A stretch of 50,501 nucleotides of DNA, taken from NCBI GenBank assembly GCA_036009105.1, contig DASYMJ010000266.1, positions 1-50,501 on the forward strand, given 5' to 3'. The notes below the pieces were generated by a model. That model was given only the letters and a program-made list of their open reading frames with translations. It searched no databases and was not told the origin of the DNA. This stretch comes from JAFAVZ01 sp036009105 (lineage in GTDB: Bacteria > Acidobacteriota > Thermoanaerobaculia > Gp7-AA8). A program made the position numbers and the translations under genes. Below are positions 1 through 7,992 of this stretch, in pieces (within the stretch, counting starts at the first letter, position 1; each line of letters opens with the position of its first letter).

Positions 1-99
1 CGGTATGCCGCGATTGGGCCGGCTGGAGAGCCGGCCCTACGTTTCCCTGCGGCTGATTCGGTATGCCGCGATTGGGCCGGCTGGAGAGCAGGCCCTACG
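1..99. repeat. GC palindrome repeat, family A, two direct copies
   Basis: Positions 1-41 and 59-99 are the same 41-base sequence with one mismatch. Each holds a GGGCCGGCT...AGCCGGCCC inverted repeat preceded by GGTATGCCGCGAT. The same flank recurs inverted at about 24112-24126. The copies sit just downstream of the gpmI stop. A transcript would fold into strong hairpins, so a 3'-end role is possible but not shown. Confidence 0.85.
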
Positions 100-116
100 G
101 TCACCGCCGCGCGCGC

Positions 117-1667
117 TCATGCGACGACGGCCGGCTCCGGCACCAGCAGCGACTCGGCCGTCATCTCCGCCGGCTGCTCCACCCCGAGGATGTTGAGGAT
201 GGTGGGGGCGACGTTTTCCAGCGCGCCGCCGCCGCGCAGCGCGCCGTAGCGCTTCTTCGGATCGACCAGGATGAGCGGCACCGGGTTCGTGGTGTGCGCC
301 GTGTGCGGCTGATTCGTCGTCTCGTCGAACATCAATTCGGCGTTGCCGTGATCGGCCGTGATCAGCGCCACGCCGTCAACTTTTTCTACCGCGAGCAGAA
401 TCTTGCGCACCGCTTCGTCCGTGTCGGCGATGGCGGCGACCGTGGCGTCCATCACCCCGGTGTGGCCGACCATGTCCGGGTTGGCGATGTTCATGATGAT
501 GACGTCGTACTTGCGCGAGGCGACCTCCTGCACGACGCGGCCGGCCAGCTCGCGGACGGACATCTCGGGCTCGAGGTCGTACGTCGCCACCTTCGGCGAG
601 GGGATCAGGATCCGCTCTTCGCCCGGCGACGGCTCGTCGGAGCCGCCGTTGAAGAAGAAGGTGACGTGCGCGTATTTCTCCGTCTCCGCGATGCGCAATT
701 GCCGCAGGCCGGCCTTCGACAAAACCTGCCCCAGGTGATTGCGGATCTCCTGGGGCGGGAAGATGACGGGGAGCGTCCAGTCTTCGCGATAGCGGTTGAT
801 GGTGTAGACGTCGGGCCGCGGCCAGACGGGGCGGGGGAAGCCGTCGAAGTCGGAGAAAGCCAGCGCGGCGCCGAGCTGGCGCATGCGGTCGGAGCGGAAG
901 TTGAAGAAGAGGAGCGCGTGCCCTTCCTCGATGCGGCCGAGGTGTGCGCCGTCCGCCGTCAGGACGGAGATCGGCTCCATGAACTCGTCCGTGACGCCCT
1001 GCTCGTAGAAGCGCTGCACTGTCGCCAGCGGGTCCTTCGTCTCCGTCCCGACGCCGAGGGTCAGCAGGTCGTAGGCGCGCTGGACGCGGTCCCAACGCTT
1101 GTCCCGGTCCATGGCGAAGTAGCGGCCGACGATGGTGGAGAGGTGCGCCTTCGGCTTGTCGGCGAGGAACTCCAGCAGTTCGCGGAGGTAGCGATCGGCG
1201 GATTTCGGCGGGGTGTCGCGGCCGTCCAGGAACGCGTGGATGAACACGTGCTCCGCGCCGAGCTGCAGCGCGGAATCGACGAGCCCGTGCAGATGCGACT
1301 GCAGGGAGTGGACGCCGCCGTCGGAAAGGAGGCCGGCCAGGTGAATGGCCGGATGGCGTTTGACGGCGTCGACGAACGCCGCGTTGCGGAGCATCTCGCC
1401 GCGCTCGATGGCCTTGCCGATGCGGACGATGTCCTGATCGACGATCCGCCCCGCCCCGATGTTCAGGTGGCCGACCTCGGAGTTCCCCATCTGCCCCGCG
1501 GGCAGGCCGACGGCGAGGCCGGAAGCCTGGAGCGTGGTCCAGGGAGCGTCGCGGAACAGCTGGTCGAAACGCGGCTTGCTGGCCTGGGCGATGGCGTTCC
1601 ACTCCCGGTCGTTGCGGCAGCCGAAACCGTCCAGCACGATGAGGATGAGGAAAGGGCGGTCGGACAT
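117..1667 (-). CDS. gpmI: 2,3-bisphosphoglycerate-independent phosphoglycerate mutase
   Basis: Interconverts 3- and 2-phosphoglycerate in glycolysis and gluconeogenesis in the cytoplasm, using two Mn ions and a phosphoserine intermediate. The 516-residue length is normal for the family. Metal-binding Asp13 lies in VLDGFG and nucleophile Ser63 in GQMGNSEVGHLN. The HGN and HTAHTTNPVP motifs near the C-terminus complete the metal sites of this alkaline-phosphatase-like fold. There is no Shine-Dalgarno before ATG 1667. Instead TATTTT (1676-1681, minus strand) lies 8 bases upstream, suggesting a leaderless transcript. The gene stands alone, followed by family A palindromes. Other glycolytic genes (gap, pgk) lie 16 kb away. 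Confidence 0.96.
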   Translation of the reverse strand: MSDRPFLILIVLDGFGCRNDREWNAIAQASKPRFDQLFRDAPWTTLQASGLAVGLPAGQMGNSEVGHLNIGAGRIVDQDIVRIGKAIERGEMLRNAAFVDAVKRHPAIHLAGLLSDGGVHSLQSHLHGLVDSALQLGAEHVFIHAFLDGRDTPPKSADRYLRELLEFLADKPKAHLSTIVGRYFAMDRDKRWDRVQRAYDLLTLGVGTETKDPLATVQRFYEQGVTDEFMEPISVLTADGAHLGRIEEGHALLFFNFRSDRMRQLGAALAFSDFDGFPRPVWPRPDVYTINRYREDWTLPVIFPPQEIRNHLGQVLSKAGLRQLRIAETEKYAHVTFFFNGGSDEPSPGEERILIPSPKVATYDLEPEMSVRELAGRVVQEVASRKYDVIIMNIANPDMVGHTGVMDATVAAIADTDEAVRKILLAVEKVDGVALITADHGNAELMFDETTNQPHTAHTTNPVPLILVDPKKRYGALRGGGALENVAPTILNILGVEQPAEMTAESLLVPEPAVVA

Positions 1668-1675
1668 GCGCCGGG

Positions 1676-1681
1676 AAAATA
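1676..1681 (-). promoter_or_regulatory. candidate -10 box of leaderless gpmI
   Basis: TATTTT on the minus strand ends 8 bases before ATG 1667. No purine-rich ribosome binding site lies between. It fits the -10/start-codon arrangement seen at several other genes here. No convincing -35 was found. Confidence 0.45.
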
Positions 1682-1701
1682 CCAGACCGCGATGCGAGCC
1701 G

Positions 1702-1899
1702 CTACGCCGGGACGGCGTGCTTCTCGCGCTTGAAGACCATGCCGATGTGATCGGTTGCGCCGGTCTTGAAGTTGATGGAAGTGATGCTCACCAGCTCCCA
1801 TCCGTCCTCCCCCAGACGGTTGAGCTCCTCGGCGCGACGCGGATCCATTGAGTAGTTCTCCGACCGGACGTTGATGATCTTGTATTCCCAGGTCTTCAT
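1702..1899 (-). CDS. DUF4177 domain small protein
   Basis: A 65-residue protein beginning MKTWEYKIINV and containing LNRLGEDGWELVSI, the hallmark of the DUF4177 family of small alpha/beta proteins of unknown role. The start at 1899 is chosen over an upstream one at 2016 for two reasons. GGGAGGGGG lies just before it, and the upstream codons fall in a repeat element (1951-2036). The gene is in line with gpmI, 34 bases upstream of it. No function can be assigned. Confidence 0.8.
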   Translation of the reverse strand: MKTWEYKIINVRSENYSMDPRRAEELNRLGEDGWELVSITSINFKTGATDHIGMVFKREKHAVPA

Positions 1900-1950
1900 G
1901 GTCCGCCCCCTCCCGCGGTGCTGAATGGAATGCGCGCAAGTGTATGTCAA

Positions 1951-2036
1951 AGAACGATGAACGGGGAAGGATGAACGATGAACGAAGCGGGGCCGGGCGG
2001 CGCGTTCATCGTTCATCCTTCATCGTCCATCGTTCT
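1951..2036. repeat. heptamer-array hairpin, GATGAAC type (copy 1)
   Basis: The left arm (about 1951-1987) is a run of 7-base units of the type GAACGAT. The right arm (about 2003-2036) is its inverted counterpart (GTTCATC units). The spacer is GC-rich. The right arm overlaps the 3' end of the glycerophosphodiesterase gene and supplies its last codons and TGA stop. Further copies lie at 12936, 13689 and 19736. Confidence 0.85.
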
Positions 2037-2687
2037 CCACCGCACCGCATCGCCCGGCCGGTCGGTGATCATGCCGTCGCAGCCGAGCTCGCGCAGGCGG
2101 TGCCACTCGCGCTCGCGGTTCGGCGTCCAGGGCGCAATGCGGATTCCCTTCTCGTGCAGCGACGAAACGAGCTCCGCATCGACGAAGTGGTAGTTGGGGA
2201 ACACCCACGTGGCGCCGAGGCGCCGCGCGTAGGCGGCGAGGTCGACCGGATAGCCGAACACGGTCAGGCCGAGGGGTAAGGCGACGTTGCGGCGCGCGAG
2301 CTCGGCGATGGTGGAGTGATCGAAGGAGGCGACGATCACGTCCGGCCAGCTCGCCACATGCTCCAGCAGCGCGTCCTCCCATTTGCTGCGCTTCACTTCC
2401 AGGATCATCGTGGTGCGGCCGGCGAACTTGGCGAGATCGGAGAGCAGAATCATGTCGCCGCGGCGCTCGCGCAATTGGGAAGCGCTGAGCGTTTCGATGT
2501 CGTCCTCGTCCAGCTCGTCATCGTGAAAGAGGACGGCGACGCGGTCGGAGAGGAGGCGGAGATCGGTCTCGAAACCGTCGGCGCCGGCGCGCAGCGTCTC
2601 CTCGAACGAGGGGATGGTGTTCTCGGGATGCGTTCGCGGGCTGCCGCGGTGGCCGAAGATCAGGAAGCGTTCCGACATCGCAGTCAT
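2013..2687 (-). CDS. glycerophosphodiester phosphodiesterase family protein
   Basis: Predicted to hydrolyse glycerophosphodiesters to glycerol-3-phosphate and an alcohol. The 224 residues start MTAMSERFLIFGHRG; HRG followed by PENTIPSF and the GADGFETDLRLLSD and FHDDELD segments are the GDPD TIM-barrel active-site motifs (His, Glu, Asp, His). No signal peptide is seen, so it is probably cytoplasmic like UgpQ. ATG 2678 (MSERF) is an alternative start. The last six residues (TMDDEG) and the stop come from the repeat at 1951-2036, so the native C-terminus has probably been replaced or extended. It diverges from the response regulator at 2729. Confidence 0.88.
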   Translation of the reverse strand: MTAMSERFLIFGHRGSPRTHPENTIPSFEETLRAGADGFETDLRLLSDRVAVLFHDDELDEDDIETLSASQLRERRGDMILLSDLAKFAGRTTMILEVKRSKWEDALLEHVASWPDVIVASFDHSTIAELARRNVALPLGLTVFGYPVDLAAYARRLGATWVFPNYHFVDAELVSSLHEKGIRIAPWTPNREREWHRLRELGCDGMITDRPGDAVRWRTMDDEG

Positions 2688-2692
2688 CTCTT

Positions 2693-2698
2693 GTATGC
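2693..2698 (+). promoter_or_regulatory. candidate -10 box of the response regulator gene
   Basis: TATGCT lies in the 41-base divergent gap, 30 bases upstream of ATG 2729. Here the gene has a Shine-Dalgarno (GGAG, 2717-2720), so this would be a conventional leadered transcript. Confidence 0.35.
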
Positions 2699-2728
2699 TT
2701 GCCCGAAACCTCCTGCGGAGCGAGACGA

Positions 2729-4510
2729 ATGCCGAAACGAATTCTCCTGGCGGATGACAGTATCACCATTCAAAAAGTCGTCGAGTTGACGTTCTCGGAC
2801 GGCGACTACGAGGTGGTAGCGGTCAACAACGGGGCGAAAGCGATCCAGCGGCTGTCGGAGATGCGGCCGGACATCATCCTCTCCGACATCATCATGCCGG
2901 AGAAGAACGGCTATGAAGTCTGCGAGTACGTCAAATCGCATCCCGAGCTCCGCAATATCCCGGTCATCCTCCTCACCGGCACCTTCGAGCCGTTCGATCC
3001 CGACCGCGCTGACAAGGCCGGCTGCGACGCCGTGGTCACCAAGCCGTTCGAGTCGCAATCGCTGATCCAGAAGGTGGAAGAGCTGGTGCAGCAGGCGCAG
3101 GCCGCCACCGCCGCCATCCCGGCCGCCGCGCCCGCCCCCCAGCCGGAGCCCGCCCCTTCGCCGTGGGACGACACGCCGGTGGCACCGTCGTTCGACGCGC
3201 CCGAGCCGGAGCACTCGCCCTTCTCCGCCGGCACCACGAGCGCCGGCTTCACGGCGACGCCGTTCCCGGCCAATGACAACGACATCTTCGGCGCCGCGCC
3301 GTCCGCGCCGCCGGCCACCACGGAAATGCCGTTCGAGACCGAGCAGTCCGGCGGCGACGAAACCCGGGCCTTCCCCCGCATGTCCTTCGAGGAGCTGCAG
3401 CGGATGGCTGCCCCGCCGCAGCCCGCTCCCGCCCGCGAGCCGGAGTCGCCCTGGGGCACTTCCGCGCCGTCCGGAGGTGGCGAGACGCAGGCCTTTCCCC
3501 GGGTCAGCTTCGAGGACCTGCAGCGCGCCGCGACGCCCGAGCCGACCTCGCCGTGGGACGAGCCGGCCGCGGCACCGACGGCGGAGCCCGCATTCGGCGG
3601 CGAGACGCGCGCCTTCCCCAGCGTGAGCTTCGAGGATCTGCAATCCGCGTCCACTCCCGAGCCCATCCCGCCCACTGCCGAGCCGTCCTCGCCGTGGGAT
3701 GAGCCCGCGGCCGAGCCGGCATTCGGCGGCGAGACGCGCGCTTTCCCCAGCGCCTCGTTCGAGGAGTTGGAGCAGTCGGCGCACGTTGCCGAGCCGGAGC
3801 CGGAGGCAGCGCCCGAGCCGCGGTCGCCGTGGGACGAGCAGCCCGCCTTCCAGCACGAGGAGGTGCCCGCGTTCCAGACGGCGGCGGAGCCGGCCTTCCC
3901 TGCCGAGGAGCCCGCGTTCGGCGGCGAAACGCGCGCCTTCCCCCGCATGTCGTTCGAAGATCTGCAGCAGATGCAGTCGGCGTCGGCGCCCGAACCGGAG
4001 CCGGAGGCCGCGCCCGAACCGCAGTCGCTGTGGGACGAGCCCGCGGCCCCTGCCTGGGCACCGCCGGAGGAGCCTGCCGCCCAGGAAGAGCCGGTGAGCA
4101 GCTTCACTGCGGAGACGGCGTCGCCCTTCGACGAGCCGCGGCACGAGGAAGCGGCGGCAGAAGAAGAGACGCCGTTCGCTGCCGGCGACGAGCTGGCCCC
4201 GACCGAGGAGCCGCAGGCTGCCGCGCCGGCCGCCGAAGAGGCGCCCGCGTTCGAGGAGCCGGTGTGGTCGCCACAAGCCGTTCCCGAGCCGGAACCGGAG
4301 CCGGAGCCGCTTGCCGCGGAGGAGCCGGAGCCGGCACCTGCAGCAGCAGCCGCGAGCGCGGATCTGACGGAAGACCAGATCGACCGCATCGCCCGCCGCG
4401 TGGTGCAGCTGATGTCCGACCAGGTGGTGCGCAACATCGCCTGGGAAGTCATCCCCGACCTGGCCGAGATCGTGGTGAAGGAACGGATCCGCCAGCTCGA
4501 GGCGGAGTAG
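2729..4510 (+). CDS. response regulator with long repetitive Pro/Glu/Ala-rich linker and conserved C-terminal helix
   Basis: A 593-residue protein. Residues 1-120 are a receiver domain: acidic D9/D10, phospho-acceptor D53 in LSDIIMPEKNG, T83 and K105. Residues of about 130-545 are low-complexity, rich in Pro, Ala and Glu. They contain five copies of a 16-residue motif, consensus GGETRAFPRMSFEDLQ, encoded near 3350, 3472, 3596, 3725 and 3920, interspersed with SPWDE motifs. The last 50 residues (EDQIDRIARRVVQLMSDQ onward) are predicted helical, a tail type I associate with response regulators of Myxococcota and Acidobacteriota. There is no DNA-binding domain. The layout resembles polarity or scaffold regulators such as RomR, which is only an analogy. 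ATG 2729 is preferred because GGAG precedes it. Confidence 0.85.
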   Translation: MPKRILLADDSITIQKVVELTFSDGDYEVVAVNNGAKAIQRLSEMRPDIILSDIIMPEKNGYEVCEYVKSHPELRNIPVILLTGTFEPFDPDRADKAGCDAVVTKPFESQSLIQKVEELVQQAQAATAAIPAAAPAPQPEPAPSPWDDTPVAPSFDAPEPEHSPFSAGTTSAGFTATPFPANDNDIFGAAPSAPPATTEMPFETEQSGGDETRAFPRMSFEELQRMAAPPQPAPAREPESPWGTSAPSGGGETQAFPRVSFEDLQRAATPEPTSPWDEPAAAPTAEPAFGGETRAFPSVSFEDLQSASTPEPIPPTAEPSSPWDEPAAEPAFGGETRAFPSASFEELEQSAHVAEPEPEAAPEPRSPWDEQPAFQHEEVPAFQTAAEPAFPAEEPAFGGETRAFPRMSFEDLQQMQSASAPEPEPEAAPEPQSLWDEPAAPAWAPPEEPAAQEEPVSSFTAETASPFDEPRHEEAAAEEETPFAAGDELAPTEEPQAAAPAAEEAPAFEEPVWSPQAVPEPEPEPEPLAAEEPEPAPAAAAASADLTEDQIDRIARRVVQLMSDQVVRNIAWEVIPDLAEIVVKERIRQLEAE

Positions 4511-4578
4511 TTGTTGGTTGTTAGTTGCTGGTTGTCAGTAGAAACCGGCGCCCTACTAACAACCAACAACCAACAACC
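4508..4578. repeat. heptamer-array hairpin, GTTGTTG type (copy 1)
   Basis: The left arm has 7-base units of the GTTGTTG/GTTGTTA type starting at the response regulator's TAG stop. The right arm has CAACCAA units ending one base before ATG 4579. The arms are inverted copies around an about 20-base spacer. It fills the whole gap between the two genes. Confidence 0.85.
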
Positions 4579-5103
4579 ATGAAGATCTACACGCGCACCG
4601 GGGACAAGGGCGAGACCTCGCTCTTCGGCGGCGCGCGCGTGCCGAAGAACGACCCGCGCATCGAAGCCTACGGCACCATCGACGAGCTCTCCTCCCACCT
4701 CGGCGTGGCCCGGGCCGCGTGGCCGGCCTCGCCCATCGACCCGCAACTGCATCAGGCCCAGCTCGACCTGTTCGAGATCGGCGCGCACCTCGCCTCGCCC
4801 GGCACCAGCCGCTTTCCGGGCGTCGAGCCGGCGCGCATCGGGGAGCTCGAATCAGGAATCGACGAGATGGAGCGCGAGTTGCCGCCGCTCACAACATTCA
4901 TCCTGCCGGGCGGCACGCTCGCCGCGGCGCAGCTGCACGTGGCGCGGACCGTCTGCCGCCGCGCGGAGCGCCTCGTCGTCGCCCTGGGCAGCGACGAGGC
5001 AGGCGTCGTGATCTACCTCAACCGCCTGTCGGACTATCTCTTCGTCGCCGCCCGCTTCGCGAACAAACGGCAGGGCGTCGACGACGTCCCGTGGAAGCGT
5101 TAG
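4579..5103 (+). CDS. cob(I)yrinic acid a,c-diamide adenosyltransferase, PduO type
   Basis: Transfers the adenosyl group of ATP to cob(I)alamin, making coenzyme B12. The 174-residue protein starts MKIYTRTGDKGETSLFGG, the ATP-binding N-terminal motif of PduO/MMAB enzymes. It ends with the cobalamin-site helices, including RLSDYLFVAAR. The length is that of the single-domain enzymes. An upstream in-frame start at 4525 was rejected because its codons lie in the repeat. No other cobalamin gene is nearby. Its stop overlaps by 4 bases the convergent nuclease gene. Confidence 0.93.
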   Translation: MKIYTRTGDKGETSLFGGARVPKNDPRIEAYGTIDELSSHLGVARAAWPASPIDPQLHQAQLDLFEIGAHLASPGTSRFPGVEPARIGELESGIDEMERELPPLTTFILPGGTLAAAQLHVARTVCRRAERLVVALGSDEAGVVIYLNRLSDYLFVAARFANKRQGVDDVPWKR

Positions 5104-6014
5104 TCCTCCGCGGCCTTCTTCTTCACCGGCTTCTCCGAGTTCTTCCAGGCCGACCACCAGAGGTCGCGCAGCAGCGCGCCGCCCGCGGCGATGCGCTCCG
5201 AGGCGAAGGCGACGCCTTCCGGCGAGGCGGGGCGGCGGAAGAGACTGAAGGCGCCGTCGCGGTCGAGGCGGTAGAGCGGCTCGACCAGGCTGTTCGACTG
5301 GCGGATCATCTCCAGGGCCGAGGCGAAGTAGTCGGAGCGGAGGCGCGGCTTGGCGACTTTCGGCGTCACGTCCCTGGCCTCGATGGCGTGCGAAACGAAC
5401 TGCGTTTCGAAGCGCGAATGGATGGCGCAGTCGTTGGCGTAACCGTTGGGATTCGGATCGACCCAGCCGTTGAAGTCCAGCGTGGCGTGATGCGGGTTGG
5501 ACGAGTCGCCCGCGAAGTGCCCGAGGACTCCGGCGACGTGGATGATGTCTCGCTCCAGGAAGGCGCGCTCCGGCGAGCCGGGGCCGGCCGTGCGCCACTG
5601 GCGCCACAGGCTCTGCAGCTGCTCGGACATCTCCGCGATGCGCCAGGGCAGGAAGCCGGGCGTGGCGTTGTCGATGGCGTGGCGGCGCAGCGTGCCGGAG
5701 CTCTCCAGCAGCGCGACGTACTGATAGCGGTCGGCCGGCAGGTTCAGGTCGGCGACGTATTCGTAATCGAGGAAGTGGTCCGGCGGATTGACGGCATCGA
5801 TCGACTGGCCCGCGTTGCGCAGGCGGTCGGGATCGTAGGCGAGCCAGATCAGCTCCGGAAATGCCTTGTAGAAGAAAGGCGGCATGTCCGTGGGGAGGTT
5901 CATGGTCGCCGCCTCGGCCACGAGGTAATGGCCCTTCTCTCCCCAGGCGAAGAGCGGCTGGGCGGCCAGGCAGAGAACTACCCACAGGAGGAAACGGCGC
6001 ATGGAGCGAGGCAT
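5100..6014 (-). CDS. S1/P1-type zinc nuclease, secreted
   Basis: A 304-residue protein with signal peptide (MRRFLLWVVLCLAAQPLFA). The predicted mature N-terminus is WGEKGH, whose Trp and His are zinc ligands in S1/P1 nucleases and related phospholipase C enzymes. Further ligand motifs are DHFLDYEY and the double-His HVAGVLGHFAGDSSNPHH, with a later His in FVSHAIE. The family cleaves single-stranded nucleic acids and 3'-nucleotides; here it would act in the periplasm or outside the cell, probably for phosphate or nucleoside scavenging. ATG 6002 (MRRF) is an equally good start. It is convergent with the adenosyltransferase gene. Confidence 0.87.
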   Translation of the reverse strand: MPRSMRRFLLWVVLCLAAQPLFAWGEKGHYLVAEAATMNLPTDMPPFFYKAFPELIWLAYDPDRLRNAGQSIDAVNPPDHFLDYEYVADLNLPADRYQYVALLESSGTLRRHAIDNATPGFLPWRIAEMSEQLQSLWRQWRTAGPGSPERAFLERDIIHVAGVLGHFAGDSSNPHHATLDFNGWVDPNPNGYANDCAIHSRFETQFVSHAIEARDVTPKVAKPRLRSDYFASALEMIRQSNSLVEPLYRLDRDGAFSLFRRPASPEGVAFASERIAAGGALLRDLWWSAWKNSEKPVKKKAAED

Positions 6015-6071
6015 TGTAAAGGACGGAACTTGGATCTATCTTTCCGGATGTCTCAATAGGAGGAAACACCC

Positions 6072-6536
6072 ATGAAGACCAGGATCCCGCTCCTGATGTT
6101 GTCCCTGCTCGTCGTCTGCATCACCGTCCCGGCCTGGGCCCAGGCCAACAACGAAATGGCGAATTTCCGGGTCCCGATCGACTTCATCGCCACCGCGTGC
6201 AACGGCGAGACGGTCATCATCTCCGGCGAAGCGCATGTCGTGCAGCACTCGGTCGGCACGCCCGGCCAAACCGGCCACTCCACGTTCCACACGAACTTCC
6301 ACCTCGACGGCACCGGCTCGACCGGCACGCGCTACGTGGTGAACGAGACGGTGAACGGCAGCATCGAGTCCACCCTCGGCGCCGCGCAGGTCTTCCAGAG
6401 CGTCGGCAACCTGCACGTGAACGCGCAGGGCAACGCGGACAACCTGGTGGTCCGGACGACCATCCACACCACGGTGAATGCGAACGGCGAGATCACCTCG
6501 CAGAGCTTCGATTTCGAGACGGACTGCAACGGCTGA
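6072..6536 (+). CDS. secreted protein of unknown function
   Basis: I do not recognise a family. The 154 residues begin with a clear signal peptide (MKTRIPLLMLSLLVVCITVPAWAQ). The mature part of about 130 residues is rich in Thr, Asn and Val with alternating hydrophobics, suggesting a beta-sandwich. It has two cysteines (TACNGE near the start and TDCNG at the very end) that could pair as a disulfide joining the termini. AGGAGG (6059-6064) precedes ATG 6072. It is monocistronic, followed by a hairpin terminator. Confidence 0.8.
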   Translation: MKTRIPLLMLSLLVVCITVPAWAQANNEMANFRVPIDFIATACNGETVIISGEAHVVQHSVGTPGQTGHSTFHTNFHLDGTGSTGTRYVVNETVNGSIESTLGAAQVFQSVGNLHVNAQGNADNLVVRTTIHTTVNANGEITSQSFDFETDCNG

Positions 6537-6546
6537 TGAAAAAGAA

Positions 6547-6570
6547 AGGGCCGGCGTGAGTGCCGGCCCT
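6547..6570 (+). terminator. hairpin terminator after the secreted protein gene
   Basis: AGGGCCGGC and GCCGGCCCT form a perfect 9-bp stem around a 6-base loop, starting 11 bases after the stop at 6536. The following sequence is only moderately T-rich, so it is a weak intrinsic terminator by classical criteria. Confidence 0.6.
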
Positions 6571-6587
6571 TGTCGTTGATTGCAAGT

Positions 6588-6664
6588 TGGTCGGGGCAAG
6601 AGGACTTGAACCTCCGACCTCACGGTCCCGAACCGTGCGCTCTACCAGGCTGAGCTATGCCCCG
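6588..6664 (-). tRNA. tRNA-Pro (anticodon CGG)
   Basis: Folds as a full cloverleaf on the minus strand. The acceptor is CGGGGCA/TGCCCCG, the anticodon stem CACGG/CCGTG, the loop TTCGGGA with anticodon CGG (reads CCG), and the T-arm GGAGGTTCAAGTCCTC. The discriminator is A and the CCA is encoded (6588-6590). The matching codon CCG is heavily used in this GC-rich DNA. Confidence 0.96.
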
Positions 6665-6700
6665 ATTTGCAGGAGCGGCCGTCGCCGGCCGCGTTTGAAG

Positions 6701-6736
6701 AGCGCGGATAGTAGTTGATTTCCGCCGGGGGGTCAA
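6701..6736 (-). promoter_or_regulatory. sigma-70-type promoter of tRNA-Pro
   Basis: On the minus strand TTGACC (6731-6736) and TACTAT (6708-6713) are separated by exactly 17 bases, upstream of the tRNA 5' end at 6664. A GC hairpin lies in the short leader. The stretch 6665-6930 has no gene. It holds this promoter, the heptamer hairpin at 6770-6842 and the 5' region of the VWA gene. Confidence 0.7.
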
Positions 6737-6769
6737 ACGGGGTCGGGTGCGCCCGCATTCCGCTCGAGC

Positions 6770-6842
6770 AGTTGTCGGTTGTCGGTTCTCAATTGTCGGT
6801 CGATCCGGCTACTGACCACCGATCACCGACAACCGCCAACTG
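6770..6842. repeat. heptamer-array hairpin, GTTGTCG type
   Basis: Left arm of 7-base units (GTTGTCG, GTTGTCG and variants). Right arm of CCACCGA/TCACCGA/CAACCGC-type units in inverted orientation, around a short spacer. Same architecture as 4508-4578 but with a different unit. Confidence 0.8.
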
Positions 6843-6930
6843 GCTCGCCAGCAACGATCCTGCAACACCGAAAATCCGCGGAATCCCCTGTCCTGCAATG
6901 CGTTGGGAGACGTGGAAGGAGCAGTCCCCC

Positions 6931-7992
6931 ATGAAACACCTCGCAGCCGTCGGCCTCCTGGCCCTCCTTGCTGTGCCTGCCATCGGGCAGGAGCAGCCGG
7001 GCTTTCAGGAGAAGCTCGACGTCAATCTCGTCCTCCTGGACGCGATCGTCACGGACAACAAAGGCAACCAGATCCTCGGCCTGAGCAAGGACGACTTCGT
7101 AGTCCGGGAGAACGGCGTTCCGCAGAGCGTCGACGCCGTCGATTACTTCACCAACCGCACCCTGCTCGACGCCAGGGAAGGCACCGCGCCGTTCAAAGTG
7201 GAGAAGGGAAACGAGCAGCGCTACTTCGTCATCTTCTTCGACAAGCCGCAGGACAACCAGCTCTTCGACGAGCTCGCCCAAGCCCGCTCGGCGGCGCGCC
7301 GCTTCGTCGATGAGCGGATGCGCAGCGGCGACCAGGTCGCCGTCGCCGGCCACGACGTCCGCCTCAAGGTCTACAGCGACTTCACCTCCGACAAGCGCCA
7401 GCTCCGCGCCGCTCTGGAGGAGTCGGCCAGGTTCGGGCCCGGCCTGCTCACCGCGCCGGCCGGCAACAACGGCGCATCCATCCTGCGGGACGTCTCGCGC
7501 TCGAAGATGATGGACCGCACCGGCACCGTCTACGAGGCCCTCGAGCTCTTGGGCGAGCAGCTGCACTCGGTGCGCGGCCGCAAGAACGTGATCCTCTTCT
7601 CCCCCGGCATCGTGGAGATGGGGGAGACGGTGCGCGACGGCATCCTGCTCAACAAGAGCCGCTACTACGATCCGATGATCCACTCGCTGAACGAGGCGAA
7701 CGTGGCGGTGTACCCGGTGCAGCTGCAGCGCAATCTCGCCGGCAACGACCTGCCGGTGGTGCACCAGACGCTGGAGTCGATCGCCTCCGACACGAGCGGC
7801 GACTACTTCCGCTACAACACCAGCTTCGATCCGGCGCTCAGGAAGATCGAGCAGACGAACAACGGCTACTACCTCATCAGCTACTACTCGCCGCACGCGC
7901 GCGGCACCAGCGGCTACCAGAAGGTCGAGGTCTCGCTCCGCTCGCCCGGGCTGCGGGTGAAGTCGCGCGAAGGCTACAGCTACGGCGAGTGA
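6931..7992 (+). CDS. VWA domain-containing protein, acidobacterial VWFA-related family
   Basis: A 353-residue protein with signal peptide (MKHLAAVGLLALLAVPAIGQ). It then has the segment LDAIVTDNKGNQILGLSKDD leading into FVVRENGVPQSV, the conserved entry to the VWFA-related domain family abundant in Acidobacteriota. A von Willebrand A-like fold follows (RYFVIFFDK, GRKNVILFSPG), and a C-terminal beta segment (GYQKVEVSLRSPGLRVKSREGY). The first strand has FFDKPQDN, not a canonical DxSxS, so the metal site is degenerate. ATG 6931 is chosen over 6715 because GGAAGGAG (6914-6921) precedes it and a signal peptide follows. Probably exported; precise function unknown. Confidence 0.9.
   Translation: MKHLAAVGLLALLAVPAIGQEQPGFQEKLDVNLVLLDAIVTDNKGNQILGLSKDDFVVRENGVPQSVDAVDYFTNRTLLDAREGTAPFKVEKGNEQRYFVIFFDKPQDNQLFDELAQARSAARRFVDERMRSGDQVAVAGHDVRLKVYSDFTSDKRQLRAALEESARFGPGLLTAPAGNNGASILRDVSRSKMMDRTGTVYEALELLGEQLHSVRGRKNVILFSPGIVEMGETVRDGILLNKSRYYDPMIHSLNEANVAVYPVQLQRNLAGNDLPVVHQTLESIASDTSGDYFRYNTSFDPALRKIEQTNNGYYLISYYSPHARGTSGYQKVEVSLRSPGLRVKSREGYSYGE

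Noticed and set aside
1900..2016. Upstream start for the DUF4177 protein
   Set aside because: The extra 39 residues are encoded by the repeat at 1951-2036 and a good Shine-Dalgarno sits before ATG 1899.
2684..4276. A 530-codon minus-strand frame opposite the response regulator
   Set aside because: Repetitive Arg/Gly/Leu composition mirrors the repeats of the true gene on the other strand.
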